A stretch of DNA of 36,637 nucleotides from a bacterium (GTDB lineage: Bacteria; Bdellovibrionota_C; UBA2361; SZUA-149; JAGRAN01), in the NCBI GenBank assembly GCA_030431555.1, contig JAUIIP010000005.1, positions 1 through 36,637 of the forward strand, in the 5' to 3' direction. Of this stretch, positions 16,929-25,227 are shown piece by piece (the stretch's first letter is position 1; each line of letters starts with the position of its first letter). Under the pieces are notes generated by a model that saw only the letters and a list, made by a program, of their open reading frames with translations, was not told the origin of the DNA and ran no database searches. Both the position numbers and the translations under genes were made by a program.

Positions 16929-18263
16929 GTGCGAATGCTTAATCACAATTCCCCAAATAGACGATCGCGCGGGATCACAATCGTCGAGATGGCGATAATT
17001 CTTCCGCTCGCACTTTTGTTGATAATAGGAATTATCGATTTCGGTAGAATCCTGGCGGTTCGGGGCGTGTTAACCGCCGGCGCTTACAACGGCTGCAATA
17101 CAGCATCCAAAGTCGTCGGATTAGAGCTAGATGGTCGTGCCTGCACTGATCTCGTCCCACCTAATCCACCTACTTGTGAGGACTCAACCCAGACTGCCAA
17201 TGCCGGGTTGATTAGCAGCGCACGAGACAAGGTGATTGCTAGAGCTAAGGAATTACCATTGGCGACCTTGCTCAGTGACGGAACGCCGAGCATGGCGGTG
17301 CTCACTGATACCTTTCATCTTCGTCCGGGCGAAAAGGAGTACTTAGACTCGAAGGGGGAGCTGCATCAACACTTTGACTGCAACTGTCGCGACAGAGTCA
17401 GCTCAAGTCCAGGCAATTGCCCAATATTTCCGCCTGCCGCACCGCCGGACCCTCCGGTTCCGTTTAACGGTTATGAACAGCTTAATTTCACCTGTCCGCA
17501 TCTAGTTGGCATGATTGCGGACGTAGACACTCTGATACCGGGTTTGGGTGAATTGCGAATCATGGGTCAAGCGGCCTGCTTTCGAGAAACCACTCTATCG
17601 GGCTCTTACCCGGCGTATACACCTCCGCCGCCAAGTACGACATCTTCAACCAGCACCACTTCGAGCTCGACGACTTCTTCGTCGGTCTCTTCCAGCTCCT
17701 CAAGCAGTTCAACGACATCAACAACCTCCACGACCCAGTCGTCAACCTCAACCACCAGCACGACGCAGTCTTCCACTTCTACAACGTCTTCGACACAATC
17801 TTCTACATCGACGACGTCAAGCACACAGTCGTCCACGTCAACTACGAGCACTACTCAGTCGTCGACTTCAACGACCTCAACTACTCAGTCTTCGACTTCG
17901 ACGACCAGCACTACACAGTCGTCGACATCAACTACTTCAACTACTCAGTCTTCGACTTCGACTACCAGCACGACACAGTCGTCGACATCAACTACTTCAA
18001 CTACTCAATCTTCGACTTCGACTACCAGCACGACCCAATCCTCGACTTCGACAACCTCGACTACCAGTTCAACCAGCAGCACAAGCAGCACCACAAGCTC
18101 CAGTTCGTCGACAACTTCGACGAGTACGGCGTGCTTTCACTATAGTGCTGGAGGAGATGATAATCCGGATTGTAACGGCGCGATGGACAATGACGACTGC
18201 CAGAGACTCTGTGGACTCCCAGTATTCCTTGGCTGCAGTTGCGTGGGCGGCCCGGGGGGTTAG
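16929..18263 (+). CDS. TadE-like pseudopilin with long Ser/Thr(Gln) repeat domain and Cys-rich C-terminus (A1)
   Basis: Prepilin-type motif SRG|ITIVEMAIILPLALLLIIGIIDFGR; Cys-containing globular region; YTPPPPSTTSSTSTT linker; ~11 copies of SSTSTTSTTQ; tail CFHYSAGGDDNPDCNGAMDNDDCQRLCGLPVFLGCSCVGGPGG. Confidence 0.85.
   Translation: MRMLNHNSPNRRSRGITIVEMAIILPLALLLIIGIIDFGRILAVRGVLTAGAYNGCNTASKVVGLELDGRACTDLVPPNPPTCEDSTQTANAGLISSARDKVIARAKELPLATLLSDGTPSMAVLTDTFHLRPGEKEYLDSKGELHQHFDCNCRDRVSSSPGNCPIFPPAAPPDPPVPFNGYEQLNFTCPHLVGMIADVDTLIPGLGELRIMGQAACFRETTLSGSYPAYTPPPPSTTSSTSTTSSSTTSSSVSSSSSSSSTTSTTSTTQSSTSTTSTTQSSTSTTSSTQSSTSTTSSTQSSTSTTSTTQSSTSTTSTTQSSTSTTSTTQSSTSTTSTTQSSTSTTSTTQSSTSTTSTTQSSTSTTSTTQSSTSTTSTTSSTSSTSSTTSSSSSTTSTSTACFHYSAGGDDNPDCNGAMDNDDCQRLCGLPVFLGCSCVGGPGG
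17631..18130 (+). repeat. Low-complexity Ser/Thr-coding repeat region including an 11x ~30-bp tandem array (17736-18065)
   Basis: Gln codon (cag/caa) recurs every 30 nt inside tcgacttcgac/taccagcac type units; translates to SSTSTTSTTQ repeats. Confidence 0.95.
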
Positions 18264-18558
18264 GACGCCGCGCGGCAGCAGGGCCTTAAACACCTGTACA
18301 GATTTGAACAGCTTCAACTAAAGTGAAGCTAATTCGGCGTCGATAGCATCTATAGCAACAGTGAATAAGACAAGAAATACGAACAATTTTGTGCATTATT
18401 CTTATCGGATGTTCAATTTTGTGCTATTCTTGTAAGGAAAGAAGTTGTGCAGGGTGGTCCTTCCCTGCTTCAGGTGCGGTGGATTAATCAACATATCTAG
18501 TTTTTAACCGAGACCTCTCGGGTTAACTCTCGAGGGTACTCTGTCAGGAGGTTTTCTA

Positions 18559-19164
18559 ATGGCCCTCAGCCGCTATCCATTTTGTCGACGACGCAACAGC
18601 GAAGACGGCGTAGCTCTTGTAGAATTTGCAATTATGTCGCCCTTCTTGGTCGCCTTGCTTGTAGGCATCATCGAGTTGGGAATGCTCCTCGATCAGTATC
18701 TGCACGTGGTGAACATCGCCCGTGACTCTGCCAGGCTTGCAGTTCAAATCGTCAACCACGAACAAAATCAGCCTTGCACGGTGACTTACGGCACGCCTTG
18801 CTCGCAGACAAATGCTAGCATTGCACATCAGCGTGCCTGGTATTTGCTCCAATATATGGCGCCTGACTTAGACCTCGGTGGAACGGGCGATCCGCAGCTC
18901 AGCACCACTTCCAACCTGTTCGTTGACGGCAGCGGCACTGGTCAGGACCAGACAATACGATTTAGCGTAAATGGTGAATTCGTAGCCTTAAACGGCGTCA
19001 GATTGCCAGTCAGCGTCCAAGCCACCGGTGGCTACCGCGCTATCGGTGCAGGCGGCAGCGGCAGTGGCGGAAGTGGCGGCGGCGGCTACAGCGTTCCGCG
19101 GGACGATCTCGAGGATCTTTGGTTGGAGATCTTCAGATTGAGCCATCCGTCGATGACCAAGTAG
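18559..19164 (+). CDS. TadE-like pseudopilin with Gly-rich C-terminus (B1)
   Basis: SEDG|VALVEFAIMSPFLVALLVGIIELG prepilin-like helix; Gly-rich GAGGSGSGGSGGGGY tail; paralogue of the ORF at 19516. Confidence 0.85.
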   Translation: MALSRYPFCRRRNSEDGVALVEFAIMSPFLVALLVGIIELGMLLDQYLHVVNIARDSARLAVQIVNHEQNQPCTVTYGTPCSQTNASIAHQRAWYLLQYMAPDLDLGGTGDPQLSTTSNLFVDGSGTGQDQTIRFSVNGEFVALNGVRLPVSVQATGGYRAIGAGGSGSGGSGGGGYSVPRDDLEDLWLEIFRLSHPSMTK

Positions 19165-19515
19165 GCTCTAGGAGAAAGCCCTAGGCGCTGATCCAATTCG
19201 ATCAGGAACGAACTAAATCAAACTGCTTCGACGAGGTGGACACATCCCATAACGCCTTGTAATCACTGCATAAAATTTTTCTTTAAATTTATGCATAAAA
19301 CCCTGAAGCAAAGTGCCCAATTCTGTCGACTATGAGTATGGAGAGGAAGACTCTCCAGTGTGCGACTTAATTACCAGCTCTTTTCTTGGTGTTTTCGGAA
19401 GTTGTTGGCGGTCAAACGACCCAGGTGGGGTGGATGCAAAACCAGGAAGCAGCGGTGTAACGCGAGCGAGAGGAATCGCAGCGGGGCACTTAGACTTCGG
19501 TTGGGTAACTTTAGA

Positions 19516-20184
19516 ATGAATTCAGACAACATACATATTCACGGGCGCAGCTCAGAGCGAGGAACAGCCCTCGTTGAATTTGCGATAATGGCCCCGTTTC
19601 TAGTTTTCTTTTTAACAATGCTGATTCGCATGGGCTTTATCATGGAGCAGTACCTGCACGTGGTGAACATTTCGCGCGATGCAGCGCGCCAAGCAGTCCA
19701 GATCGTGAACCACGAAGCCAACCAATCCTGCGTAGTTACCGAGACTTCTACCGCCGGATGCCCGATTACCAACGGCTTCGTTCCTCACGTAAGAGCTTGG
19801 TATCTGCTCTCTGAATTTGCGCCGGATCTTGATCTGAGCACAGTTAACACTAACTCGCTGCTCACGATGGACGGCAGCGGAACAGGCTCAGATCAGACTG
19901 TTCGTTTCCAAATTAGCGGTGACTTTCTCGGCATCGGCTCGATTCCAGTCCCGATTAGCGTCCAAGCAACCGGTGGATACCGGGTGATTGGCGCAGGCGG
20001 CGGCGGCGGCGGTGGTAAAGGCGGCGGCGGCTTGGGTTACGGTCGTGACGGTATCAATGAAATCAAAGACGATTGGGGCGACGGTGTCTATATGGACGAC
20101 ATGTACGTTCTCAAAGGAGCCGACCAGCAGGCCCAAGGCGCGAGCAAACAGGTAGTTGAAACAGTGGTGGTGATGACCCCTTGA
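19516..20184 (+). CDS. TadE-like pseudopilin with Gly-rich segment and acidic tail (B2)
   Basis: ATG at 19516: MNSDNIHIHGRSSERG|TALVEFAIMAPFLVFFLTML; shares EQYLHVVNIxRDxARxAVQIVNHE, RAWYLL..APDLDL, DGSGTGxDQT and SVQATGGYR with B1. Confidence 0.85.
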   Translation: MNSDNIHIHGRSSERGTALVEFAIMAPFLVFFLTMLIRMGFIMEQYLHVVNISRDAARQAVQIVNHEANQSCVVTETSTAGCPITNGFVPHVRAWYLLSEFAPDLDLSTVNTNSLLTMDGSGTGSDQTVRFQISGDFLGIGSIPVPISVQATGGYRVIGAGGGGGGGKGGGGLGYGRDGINEIKDDWGDGVYMDDMYVLKGADQQAQGASKQVVETVVVMTP

Positions 20185-20234
20185 TAGGCGCTGCTGCGCA
20201 TGAATTTTTAATCTGCCTTTAGTGGATAATCTTG

Positions 20235-20264
20235 AAAGGGTGCCTGATTAGCGGCACCCTTTTT
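20235..20264 (+). terminator. Rho-independent terminator after the B2 pseudopilin
   Basis: aaagggtgcc tgattagc ggcaccctttttt hairpin with T-tract. Confidence 0.9.
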
Positions 20265-20465
20265 GTTATAATTTGGAGTAAGATAGGTGGTTTGACGAAT
20301 GGTTTTCGGAAATCGCAAATGACCAGCTAGGTTTTCTGCAGACAAAAGTTGCCAATCGCCAAATCAGCATGAAATAGTTATTGTGATGCCGGGACTTTCC
20401 ACTAAATTCCCGTGTCTTCGCGACGTGTGGAGGATCGCGACTTAACATAGCGAAAACCGCTTCTT

Positions 20466-22196
20466 GTGATGGTGAACGAAGACCAGCCAGTCAATAAACG
20501 CGCCTGCGCGAGCAGGCTTAGGCTGGGTTCATCCTGCGAATCGGGTATTACGATGGTCGAGATGTCGATCGTCCTGATTGTCCTCCTGTTAATCCTCCTC
20601 GGAATTATCGACTTCGGCCGCGTTCTGGCGGTGCGAGGTATCCTGACGACAGGTGCTTATAACGGCTGCAACGTCGCAGCGAAGGTTCCCGGCTTGGAGC
20701 TCGACGACAGGGCCTGCGGCGCGCAAGTACCGCCAAACCCGCCGGGCTGTGATGACGAAATTCAGACAGGAAACGGAACTGGGACAGGAAACGTAGCCAA
20801 GCTGCAGGCAGCGCGCGACGCCGTGCTTGCCCGAGCCAAACAGCTTCCGCTCGCGACCCTGCTGACTGACGGCACAGACCCTGCGAACCCCGAAGAGAGC
20901 ATGGCAGTGCTTACAGATGTAATGCACCTTCGCCCAGGTGACCCGGCGATGAACGACTCGCAGGGAGACGAGTTTCGCCACTTCGACTGTGCCTGCGAGG
21001 ATCGGGTGATGACGAATCCTCCTAACTGCCCTGGGCTGGGAGACCCGCCGCATGGCTTTAACGGATTTGAGAACCTTAACTTTGATTGCCCGCATATCGT
21101 TGCGATGCGCGCGGACGTTCAGACACTTATCCCCGGAATCGGCCCGCTGCGGGTAGAAGGTCGAGCAGCCTGCTTCCGAGAAGTAACGCTGACAGGCTCC
21201 TTCCCGGCCTACACTCCACCGCCGCCGACAACGACTTCGTCGACTAGCACCACCAGCACTTCGTCTTCCTCGCAGTCCAGCTCGTCTACGACTACGACTA
21301 GCTCGACATCGACCACGACAAGCACGACTTCGAGCACCACCAGCAGCACGTCATCAACGACGAGCACAACCAGCTCGACCAGCACGACTACTTCAACGAC
21401 AAGCTCCACGACCTCAACTACCTCGACTACGAGCACGACGAGCACGACAAGCACAACTACCAGCACAACAAGCACCAGCACCTCGACTACGAGCACGACA
21501 AGCACAACTACGTCGACGACCAGTTCTACGAGTTCTACCAGCTCGACCACATCGAGCTCGACGTCGACATCATCGACTACTTCAACTAGTCAGTCGTCCA
21601 GTTCGAGCACGTCGAGCACCTCAAGCACTCAGTCTTCGACTTCGAGCACATCGACTACTCAGTCATCCAGCTCCAGCACGTCGACTACCCAGTCTTCGAC
21701 TTCAAGCACATCGAGTACTCAGTCCTCGACTTCGAGCACATCGACTACTCAATCTTCGACTTCAAGTACATCAAGCACGCAGTCATCGACTTCGAGCACC
21801 TCCAGCTCACAATCATCAACGTCGAGCACCTCGTCCTCGCAGTCATCGTCTTCGTCAACTTCATCGAGTCAGTCGTCCAGCTCTTCAACATCGACTTCGC
21901 AGTCGTCCAGCTCGACCACCTCGAGCAGTATGTCGTCGAGTTCGAGCACTAGCACTACTAGCTCCACAACTTCTTCGACGACGACTTCGAGTTCTACAAC
22001 CAGTTCGTCGAGCACAACTTCATCGAGTGTTTCTAGTTCCAGCTCCACTACTTCCACCAGTGTCTCGTCGACATCATCCACCTCTTGTTCGGATCCATGC
22101 GGAGCTACCGGCCCGCTTGATTGCGGAACCGGAGGCTGTCTGCTGCCAAACTGGAACCCCTTAAGCTGTAGATGTGAAGCCGGCGGAGGCGGATAA
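20466..22196 (+). CDS. TadE-like pseudopilin with very long Ser/Thr-rich domain and Cys-rich C-terminus (A2)
   Basis: SG|ITMVEMSIVLIVLLLILLGIIDFGR; globular region paralogous to A1 (LELDDRACGAQVPPNPPGCDDEIQTGNG); ~285 aa of S/T with periodic Gln; tail CSDPCGATGPLDCGTGGCLLPNWNPLSCRCEAGGGG. Confidence 0.85.
   Translation: MMVNEDQPVNKRACASRLRLGSSCESGITMVEMSIVLIVLLLILLGIIDFGRVLAVRGILTTGAYNGCNVAAKVPGLELDDRACGAQVPPNPPGCDDEIQTGNGTGTGNVAKLQAARDAVLARAKQLPLATLLTDGTDPANPEESMAVLTDVMHLRPGDPAMNDSQGDEFRHFDCACEDRVMTNPPNCPGLGDPPHGFNGFENLNFDCPHIVAMRADVQTLIPGIGPLRVEGRAACFREVTLTGSFPAYTPPPPTTTSSTSTTSTSSSSQSSSSTTTTSSTSTTTSTTSSTTSSTSSTTSTTSSTSTTTSTTSSTTSTTSTTSTTSTTSTTTSTTSTSTSTTSTTSTTTSTTSSTSSTSSTTSSSTSTSSTTSTSQSSSSSTSSTSSTQSSTSSTSTTQSSSSSTSTTQSSTSSTSSTQSSTSSTSTTQSSTSSTSSTQSSTSSTSSSQSSTSSTSSSQSSSSSTSSSQSSSSSTSTSQSSSSTTSSSMSSSSSTSTTSSTTSSTTTSSSTTSSSSTTSSSVSSSSSTTSTSVSSTSSTSCSDPCGATGPLDCGTGGCLLPNWNPLSCRCEAGGGG
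21228..22085 (+). repeat. Low-complexity Ser/Thr-coding region, partly organised as 30-bp units
   Basis: Translates to STT/SST runs, then a ~10-aa Gln-spaced array (QSSTSSTSTT, QSSTSSTSST, QSSSSSTSSS) from ~21591. Confidence 0.95.
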
Positions 22197-22214
22197 ATTC
22201 ATGGAGGAACAATT

Positions 22215-24392
22215 TTGAATACTGAATCCGCACGGGAATATCTCTCCGAGCAGTTGAAGAGACAAAGGCGTAAGTTAGCAGGCGCTGACGGAGCTGTTAT
22301 CGTCATTGTGGCACTGCTGCTGATTATTGTTATTTCCTTCGGCGCCTTAGCAATCGACGGCCTTACCGCCGCCAATGCGCAGCGCCAGCTTACAGTCGTA
22401 TCTGAAATGGGCTCTTTGGCGGCCGCTGAGCAGTTTTTCGGTTCTGGCGCTGCGACTACTCAGGGACAGCTCACAGAAGCACTTGCACGAGCTAATCAGG
22501 TCTCTGCCTTAAATGCACTTGTGGGCTACGCCGAGGGTGAAGCAGGCACCGAAGATCAGCCTTTTGGTTATTTGGGCTTAGCATTCGGCTTCGACCCGGG
22601 AAATGACTGCTCGGCCTGGCCGGCTGGGAACGACTGCACCAATGGAAGTCTTATTCCAGGAGAGTATTTCCTGGAAGACCCCGACGAAGCGGGCCCCGAA
22701 GATCCCTGCGTCGGCGATTACCCCTGTTTTCTCCCAGCCCCGGATGAGACCGGCACAATCAACGCCTTTCAGGTCGTAACCAATTTCGTGACGCCGATGC
22801 GGACTTGGTTCGGAGGCCTAACCGGTTTCGACAATCTCTCGATGACCGGAAGCGCTGTAGCGGCGCAGGTCCCGCGCCATGCGATGTTCTTAGTAGACGA
22901 ATCACCATCAATCGCCGGCGACACGCACCGTTCCTCAAACCTGCCATGCACAGGCGACGGAAATGATCCTAATCCGCCGCTCGACAGTGCGTGTTACCTG
23001 CATTTTGCTGGATTCCCTGGTGGAGCCGCTGCTCACACCTATGACTGGACCGGGCCGCCGGCCGATCCCGATGTGGATTTGCGAGTGCGTGCCCACCGCT
23101 CGTTTTATGCTTATGAAGACATCTACACCGGCGGTTCAAGCTGTGTAGAGTATTACGCGGGCGACCCGAACACGAATCCGGTTACGGTAGAGTGCTCCTG
23201 GGAAGCACTTGTGGCATTCGGCAATCGTCCCGGCGCCTGCCCGCCCGGCGGCCCGGCAGACCCGACCTGCCCCTGGCAAACCACGAGCTTTGAGGATTTT
23301 GAGCAGACTAAATGGTTTCCGGACGACTACAGTTATAACTTCTCAGTCGACGATCAATGCGACCGCGGAAGCGGCAGTCCGGCAGGAACACGCAATTACC
23401 GAGCACCCGATCCGCTTGGACCACTACCTGATCCCCAGCCGTTGTTTTCTATTCTAAGAGGTGTAGTAGCGGCCTTAAACGAGTTTGCTAATAACGCCGT
23501 CGCTGGAGACTTGATCGGTGTCAAAGCTTTTGACCAGTGCGTACCGGACGATCCCGTCAGTGGACGCTTTTTTGACCTTGGCCCGGTTTCAAACATTCCA
23601 ACAACAGCAGTTGACCCTGACCATGCGTCTCGCGCCTATCTCGACAATATGTTCTTTCCGATGGGACCTTACAACACGGACGGGGTGCTGGCGCTCGAGC
23701 AAGCGGTGTCTGATCTTTCGAATGCGCCGAACGCCCTGCTCGCTTCAAGCTTCGTCGTAATATTTACCGATTGGCTGTTTAACTGCGAGCACAGCGGCGG
23801 AACGGCTAATTGTCAAAACCTGTATCCGGAACATGCTCTGGCAATGGGTGAAGCTGCGACACTAGCAGACCTTTTTGCCAGCCAGAGAGTTGCAGCGCAT
23901 GTGATCTTCGCGGGTGAAGCGGTGTTCCCTCACACGCTTCTCTACCGTTCACTCGACCAGAACGACTGCATGGACGACCTTGAGGCCAGGTATCTGGGAA
24001 TTGATTTTGTCAGGCCCGGATGTTCCGATCCGGTTGCCTGCAACAACAACTTCAACCAGATGCTCAATGGTATTGGGACTTATTCCGGCCACATCTTAAA
24101 CGCTTACGACTTTGCCAGAAAAACGGGCGGTGAATTCGTGACACTGCGAGACCCCTGTGTCCAAGGTTCTGACGTAACGCCGGCGTTAACCGCTGCTTGC
24201 CAGGCCGCTCCGGCTTGGTCATGGACCGTGCCGCCGGTGCCGACTGAAGTCTATCAGCCGCCTTATACTCAAGGCAGCAATCCAGGCGAGAATGAGGTTA
24301 TTTGCGAGCCGACCGGAGTGAGCAAAGACGTTCAAGTTCAAAACGCAATTGCGCGCATTATGGGTGTGCACCCATTTAAGCTGATGCAGTAG
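22215..24392 (+). CDS. TadG-like protein with von Willebrand factor A-like region
   Basis: TTG start with ggagg RBS; N-terminal TM (GADGAVIVIVALLLIIVISFGALAIDGLTAANAQRQL) typical of TadG/Flp-associated proteins; DxSxS MIDAS-like motif HAMFLVDESPSIAGD. Confidence 0.8.
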   Translation: MNTESAREYLSEQLKRQRRKLAGADGAVIVIVALLLIIVISFGALAIDGLTAANAQRQLTVVSEMGSLAAAEQFFGSGAATTQGQLTEALARANQVSALNALVGYAEGEAGTEDQPFGYLGLAFGFDPGNDCSAWPAGNDCTNGSLIPGEYFLEDPDEAGPEDPCVGDYPCFLPAPDETGTINAFQVVTNFVTPMRTWFGGLTGFDNLSMTGSAVAAQVPRHAMFLVDESPSIAGDTHRSSNLPCTGDGNDPNPPLDSACYLHFAGFPGGAAAHTYDWTGPPADPDVDLRVRAHRSFYAYEDIYTGGSSCVEYYAGDPNTNPVTVECSWEALVAFGNRPGACPPGGPADPTCPWQTTSFEDFEQTKWFPDDYSYNFSVDDQCDRGSGSPAGTRNYRAPDPLGPLPDPQPLFSILRGVVAALNEFANNAVAGDLIGVKAFDQCVPDDPVSGRFFDLGPVSNIPTTAVDPDHASRAYLDNMFFPMGPYNTDGVLALEQAVSDLSNAPNALLASSFVVIFTDWLFNCEHSGGTANCQNLYPEHALAMGEAATLADLFASQRVAAHVIFAGEAVFPHTLLYRSLDQNDCMDDLEARYLGIDFVRPGCSDPVACNNNFNQMLNGIGTYSGHILNAYDFARKTGGEFVTLRDPCVQGSDVTPALTAACQAAPAWSWTVPPVPTEVYQPPYTQGSNPGENEVICEPTGVSKDVQVQNAIARIMGVHPFKLMQ

Positions 24393-24405
24393 GCTTTCTC
24401 AGTCG

Positions 24406-24900
24406 CTACTCAGTAGAAATTCGCTCTAGCTCAGACTTGAGCATAATCGTGTTGTAGGGCTTTGGTATGAACCCATCAACGCTTTCGAGCGGAAAGCTGC
24501 CCGAAACGTGCGTCTCGGGATATCCACTTGAGAGCAAAATCTTAACTGACGAATTAATCCCGCGAATATGCGAAACGACTCGCGACGAGTGAGTTCCCGG
24601 AATATCATAATCCAGAATAATGCAGTCGATATCATCTGCTGCACGTTCGTACTCGTCGATAGCGTCCGCACCATCCGCGGCCAGAGCGACTGTAAAGCCA
24701 AAGGACGATACTATGTCAGCCAAGACCTCCCGCACGAATTCATCGTCTTCGACGATTAGTACAGTAGTTCCTGATGACATAGTGCTGTTCGAACGCCGCT
24801 TCGCATCCGCAACGCGGTGCGAACCGTCGATTGGGACATCCAATCTGTCCATTTTGCACTTCCCCCTTAGCGTTCGCAGGAAGAAAATCAATCTCCCCAC
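24406..24900 (-). CDS. Single-domain response regulator (CheY-like receiver)
   Basis: TTVLIVEDDEFVREVLADIVSSFGF, CIILDYDIPG, ILLSSGYPE, FIPKPYN; probable start at the internal MSSGTTVL. Confidence 0.9.
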   Translation of the reverse strand: MGRLIFFLRTLRGKCKMDRLDVPIDGSHRVADAKRRSNSTMSSGTTVLIVEDDEFVREVLADIVSSFGFTVALAADGADAIDEYERAADDIDCIILDYDIPGTHSSRVVSHIRGINSSVKILLSSGYPETHVSGSFPLESVDGFIPKPYNTIMLKSELERISTE

Positions 24901-25227
24901 TGCGATAAAATTCTACCGGCTTGAATTTCTATAATCCACGTGAGTCCCCGGATGAGGACTTTATTCAGCTGACTAAAGGCAAAAATCGAACGAGCGCTTG
25001 GCAACAAACGGCCATGACAATGCAGCAATACTGCTTTAATTTAGATGAAAGTTTACGGGAAGCTACGCACTCTTGTGGACACCGCGCCTAACTACAAAAC
25101 TTTGTTCGAATGCCAACTGGAGCCCGAATTATAAAAAATTTATTCAAGCAACTTTTTTATGCATACAATAATATGCAGGGCAAAATTTCACGACGTATTT
25201 ACTGAGAGAACTGCTAAGCGGCAGTAA

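Noticed and set aside
17606-17851. Reverse-strand ORF VDVDDCVLDVVDVEDCVEDVVEV... opposite the A1 repeat
   Set aside because: Antisense reading of S/T codons; low-complexity artefact inside a well-supported plus-strand gene.
17736-18065. Regular 30-bp repeats considered as a CRISPR array
   Set aside because: No unique spacers; units are contiguous, in frame and coding, with synonymous variation.
17548-18321. Overlapping +frame ORF of 257 aa rich in R/L/P/Q
   Set aside because: Alternative-frame translation of the same tandem repeat; no start context or family resemblance.
21209-21550. Reverse-strand Val/Glu/Leu-rich ORF opposite A2 (also 21869-22081)
   Set aside because: Antisense artefact of Ser/Thr codons.
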